Positions 3,977-6,676 of a DNA stretch of 6,676 nt are shown piece by piece. Position 1 is the stretch's first letter; each line of letters opens with the position of its first letter. The translations under genes were made by a program, and so were the position numbers. The stretch spans positions 1 to 6,676 of the forward strand of contig CAUJGI010000724.1 in assembly GCA_963169155.1 (NCBI GenBank), in the 5' to 3' direction. This stretch comes from Chloroflexota bacterium. Lineage in GTDB: Bacteria > Chloroflexota > Anaerolineae > Promineifilales > Promineifilaceae. The notes under the pieces were generated by a model. It was not told where the DNA came from. It made no database searches and saw only the letters and a list, made by a program, of their open reading frames with translations.

Positions 3977-6238
3977 ATGAAGTATCAAAATTTACGCGCA
4001 CGGCTCATCGCCGCCCGTACCAGGCTGGGGCTAAGCATTGGTACAAAAATTATACTGCCGTACTTCTTACTGACGCTTGTTGTCGCCAGCGTCGGTGCTT
4101 TTGTGGTAACCAACTTCGTCGCCAGCTCGCTTGAAGAAAGAATCACCAACCAACTCCTCGATGCGGGCCAGATTGTAGCCGAAGGCATGGTACGCCACGA
4201 AGAACAGCGGCTGCAAACGTTACGCACCGTTGTGGGTACAACCGGCATTCCCCTCGCCGCGGCTGAAAAAGATCCCGATACCCTGGCGGAACTCACCCCT
4301 CAAATCATCATCAATAGCAACACCGATGCCGTCATCTTGCTAGACATGACGGGCATCGAGATTTATGGCTGGCAGCGTCTTACCTCTGCCACCGACACCG
4401 AAGGTTTCAGCCGCCGCGGCGCCGACTTTTCTGACGTAGATGTGGTGCAAAAAGCGCTGCGCAATGAGGCCGATGCCACAGGCACACGCCAGGTATTCAT
4501 CACCGAAACCGAAGATGGTTTGATGATTTTCACCGCCTCGCCGCTGTTTTTTCAGGGCGAGCAGGTGGGGGTGGCCCTGGTGGGCACCTACAGCCGCCGC
4601 ATGATGCTGGAGCTCACCCTCAGTGCCGTTGCTCGCGTCACGCTGTATGACGCCGAAGGGAACGTCATTGATACATCCCTGGGCGGCGGCGAAATCGGCA
4701 TCAACGCCCTTTACCAGGATTCCCCCGAAATGTTTGAAGAGGTGGTGAGCCAGCTGAAGGAGTCGCCCGAGCAATACGCCCTGGTGAGCCGCACAGCCAG
4801 CAGCCAGGTGCCGCTGCGGCGGCTTCAGGTGTTGGACCAGCTGTATGTGCTGGCCTATGGTGATTGGCGGCTGCGCGGGCAGTCGTTTGGCATGTACAGC
4901 GTGGCCTTACCCAGCAACTTTATCGCCAGCACCATTTCCGTGAGCCGCCAGCAGTTCACCGCCATCTTTACCCTGGCCATTGTGGCCGTTTTTATGGGCG
5001 GTTTTTTGATTGCCCGGCGCATTACCAACCCGATTCATCATTTGGTGGATACGGCCGTTGCCGTCACCAAAGGGGATCTCAACCGCCGGTCTAACTTAAC
5101 TGGTCGGGATGAAGTGGGGCTGCTCTCCCGGTCTTTCGACAACATGACCGCCACCCTGGCCGAACGCAACCAGGAGCTCGATGAGCAGCGCAGCCAGCTT
5201 AAAGCCATCCTGGACAGCATCGTGGATGGCATCATCGTGCTGGACACCAACGACAAGATTCTCAGCGTCAACCCGGCCGCCGAACAGCTGCTGGCCGACC
5301 TGTCCCGCGATTTCTTCTCTGGCCCGGTGCGCGAACTGAGCGCAGCCAACAACAGCAAAGGCGAAATAGCGATCAACACCATGAGTGAACTGGTCGCGCT
5401 GCCCGCCACCGCCCGGCTGCCCCGGCGCTACCAGGTGGGCAACCGCGTAGTAAGCGCGCTGTCGGCCCCGGTCATCGCTAAAAGTGAGGAGAGGATTGGC
5501 AACGTGATTGTGATGCGCGACATCACCCGCGAAGTGGAGGCCGACAATCTAAAATCGGCCTTCATCACCTCCATTTCTCATGAACTGCGCACCCCGCTGA
5601 CGGTGATCAAAGCATACACCAACCTGATGCAAACCAAAGCCAACGGGCACATGGATGACAGCCAGAAGCAGTTCATTAAGTACATCAATAAGGGCAGCGA
5701 AGAGCTGGAACACCACATCGATCAGCTGATCCGCATCTCGGAAATTGAAGCAGGCACCATCAACATGAACATGAGGCCAGTGAATATGCAAAGCCTGATC
5801 GACAGTGCCGTTACCCGCTGGCACGATCGGTTTGCACAAAAAGAGATTGGCCTGGAGGTCACCGTCCCAGAAGAGGAGCTGTGGATTGAAGGCGACGCAG
5901 AGCATCTGACACGCGCCATAGAGAATTTGCTTAGCAATGCCCTTACCTACACGCCGAAAGGCGGTCATGTAGAGTTGGGCCTTCTGCGCCAGAGCGGCAC
6001 GATGCGCCTGGATGTGCTGGACAACGGCATCGGCATCGCCGTGGCCGACCATCCTCATTTGTTCAACCGCTTTTTCCGGGCCAACAACAACGTTAATTTT
6101 GCGGCGCGCGGCGTGGGACTGGGCCTTTACATCACCCGCACCGTGGTGGAACTGCACGGTGGCCACGTGAGCGTAGACAGCGAGCTGGGGGTTGGCAGCA
6201 CCTTCTCCATTGAGCTGCCGCTGGCGGAGACGGTTTGA
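3977..6238 (+). CDS. Membrane sensor histidine kinase (HAMP-PAS-HisKA-HATPase_c)
   Basis: Order in this 753-aa protein: TM1 (about 24-47), an extracellular region of about 275 residues that looks Cache-like, TM2 (about 327-346), HAMP (about 347-400, with NPI and DEVGLL), PAS (about 405-518), and HisKA with phosphoacceptor His535 in SISHELRTPL. The ATPase domain shows an N box (ENLLSNAL, Asn654), G1 (DNGIGI, Asp682), an F box (FNRFF, 696-700) and G2 (GVGLGL, 712-717). All catalytic motifs are intact, so it should autophosphorylate in response to an outside signal and pass phosphate to a response regulator. The layout resembles WalK/PhoR-type kinases. A TAG stands directly before the ATG, so no longer start exists. 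No response regulator lies next to it; the next gene overlaps by one base and encodes a membrane protein. Confidence 0.96.
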   Translation: MKYQNLRARLIAARTRLGLSIGTKIILPYFLLTLVVASVGAFVVTNFVASSLEERITNQLLDAGQIVAEGMVRHEEQRLQTLRTVVGTTGIPLAAAEKDPDTLAELTPQIIINSNTDAVILLDMTGIEIYGWQRLTSATDTEGFSRRGADFSDVDVVQKALRNEADATGTRQVFITETEDGLMIFTASPLFFQGEQVGVALVGTYSRRMMLELTLSAVARVTLYDAEGNVIDTSLGGGEIGINALYQDSPEMFEEVVSQLKESPEQYALVSRTASSQVPLRRLQVLDQLYVLAYGDWRLRGQSFGMYSVALPSNFIASTISVSRQQFTAIFTLAIVAVFMGGFLIARRITNPIHHLVDTAVAVTKGDLNRRSNLTGRDEVGLLSRSFDNMTATLAERNQELDEQRSQLKAILDSIVDGIIVLDTNDKILSVNPAAEQLLADLSRDFFSGPVRELSAANNSKGEIAINTMSELVALPATARLPRRYQVGNRVVSALSAPVIAKSEERIGNVIVMRDITREVEADNLKSAFITSISHELRTPLTVIKAYTNLMQTKANGHMDDSQKQFIKYINKGSEELEHHIDQLIRISEIEAGTINMNMRPVNMQSLIDSAVTRWHDRFAQKEIGLEVTVPEEELWIEGDAEHLTRAIENLLSNALTYTPKGGHVELGLLRQSGTMRLDVLDNGIGIAVADHPHLFNRFFRANNNVNFAARGVGLGLYITRTVVELHGGHVSVDSELGVGSTFSIELPLAETV

Positions 6239-6676
6239 TGCGCAGCTCTCCGATGATTCCGCCCGCCTCCCTGCCGGAAACGCCGGAATCCTCCCGGACG
6301 CAAAATGCGCGGCGCAACATGTACGCGGTACTGCTGCTGGCGCTAATTCTGAACTTTGCCTGCATTTTTTCGGCGATGTGGCTGGGGCTTAATTTACGGC
6401 CGTTGCCCACCCTCAATGCCTCCATGTTGGCACGATCTGCTGCCGACTACGATGTGGAATTTGATTTTGCCTTTGCCCCGCTAGACCCCACCATTGCCGC
6501 CGCCTCGGTCGATGATTTGAACAATTTACGCGGCGAAAACACCCCTGTTCCCGACGAAACGCCGATCAGCATTATTCCCTTCCCGGCTACGATCACACCA
6601 TCACCCACCCCGTCGCCCACGGCATCAGCCACGGCCCCGGCGACCGCGACGGCCGTTTCGCCCAGCGCCACACCCA
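6238..6676 (+). CDS. Single-TM protein with Thr/Pro-rich extracellular region (cut by right edge)
   Basis: The reading frame stays open from ATG 6238 to the window end, giving 146 residues. Its start overlaps the kinase stop (TGATG), and GGAGA (6226-6230) stands 7 nt upstream, so it is translationally coupled. A short N-terminal part (1-27, with arginines at 20 and 25-26) precedes a hydrophobic segment (about 29-50), which points to an uncleaved membrane anchor with the rest outside. From about 102 the chain turns to Thr/Pro/Ser/Ala repeats (TPSPTPSPTASATAPATAT), a flexible linker typical of surface proteins. No known domain is visible yet; one probably follows beyond the edge. Coupling suggests it works with the kinase, for instance as an accessory sensor or output protein, which is inference. 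Confidence 0.85.
   Translation, partial: MRSSPMIPPASLPETPESSRTQNARRNMYAVLLLALILNFACIFSAMWLGLNLRPLPTLNASMLARSAADYDVEFDFAFAPLDPTIAAASVDDLNNLRGENTPVPDETPISIIPFPATITPSPTPSPTASATAPATATAVSPSATP

Noticed and set aside
5549..6166. Minus-strand 205-aa open frame
   Set aside because: Antisense to the conserved catalytic core of the histidine kinase.
6132..6671. Minus-strand open frames at the right edge (6132-6425 and 6447-6671)
   Set aside because: The plus frame from 6238 has a ribosome site, overlaps the kinase stop and encodes a sensible membrane protein; the minus frames have none of this.

Overview
The window (6,676 bases, moderately GC-rich) looks like chromosomal DNA from a free-living bacterium with fatty-acid or aromatic acyl-CoA catabolism. 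My best guess is Chloroflexota, Anaerolineae-like. That rests on inference only: the Thr/Pro/Ala-rich 'PSPTPSPT' extracellular region at the right edge, the heptanucleotide arrays between genes and the gene style. No rRNA or tRNA is present to test it. No frameshifts, transposases, phage genes or CRISPR arrays were seen.

Layout, left to right. Bases 1-263 (minus) hold the N-terminal Rossmann part of a 3-hydroxyacyl-CoA dehydrogenase that runs off the left edge. Upstream of it, on the same strand, is a PaaG-like crotonase-fold protein (347-1132). The two probably form a beta-oxidation or phenylacetate-type pair. The gap between them and the leader of the crotonase gene each contain an inverted array of 7-base units. 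A strong minus-strand terminator (1279-1317) closes the next gene, a 125-aa acidic-tailed protein that I do not recognise (1362-1739). It has its own sigma70-like promoter (1808-1836) and two small hairpins in its leader.

Bases 1890-3867 (minus) are a tight two-gene unit: a protein with two tandem Nudix hydrolase domains, followed 10 nt later by a two-TM potassium channel with a cytoplasmic RCK (TrkA-N/TrkA-C) domain. Because RCK domains are gated by nucleotides or ions and Nudix enzymes hydrolyse nucleotide derivatives, a functional link is possible but unproven.

From 3977 rightwards (plus, divergent) lies a 753-aa membrane sensor histidine kinase (TM - extracellular sensor - TM - HAMP - PAS - HisKA - HATPase_c). 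Its stop codon overlaps by one base the start of a single-TM protein with a Thr/Pro-rich extracellular stretch, cut by the right edge. No response regulator is visible. The 110-bp divergent gap holds alternating GGTAAA/TTTACC half-sites immediately before the kinase start, which has no Shine-Dalgarno sequence.

A signal across the whole window is the palindrome ACGGCCGT, present 11 times where about 0.1 is expected by chance. It occurs in all three codon phases, on genes of both strands and between genes, so it is a DNA-level repeat comparable in kind to cyanobacterial HIP1.
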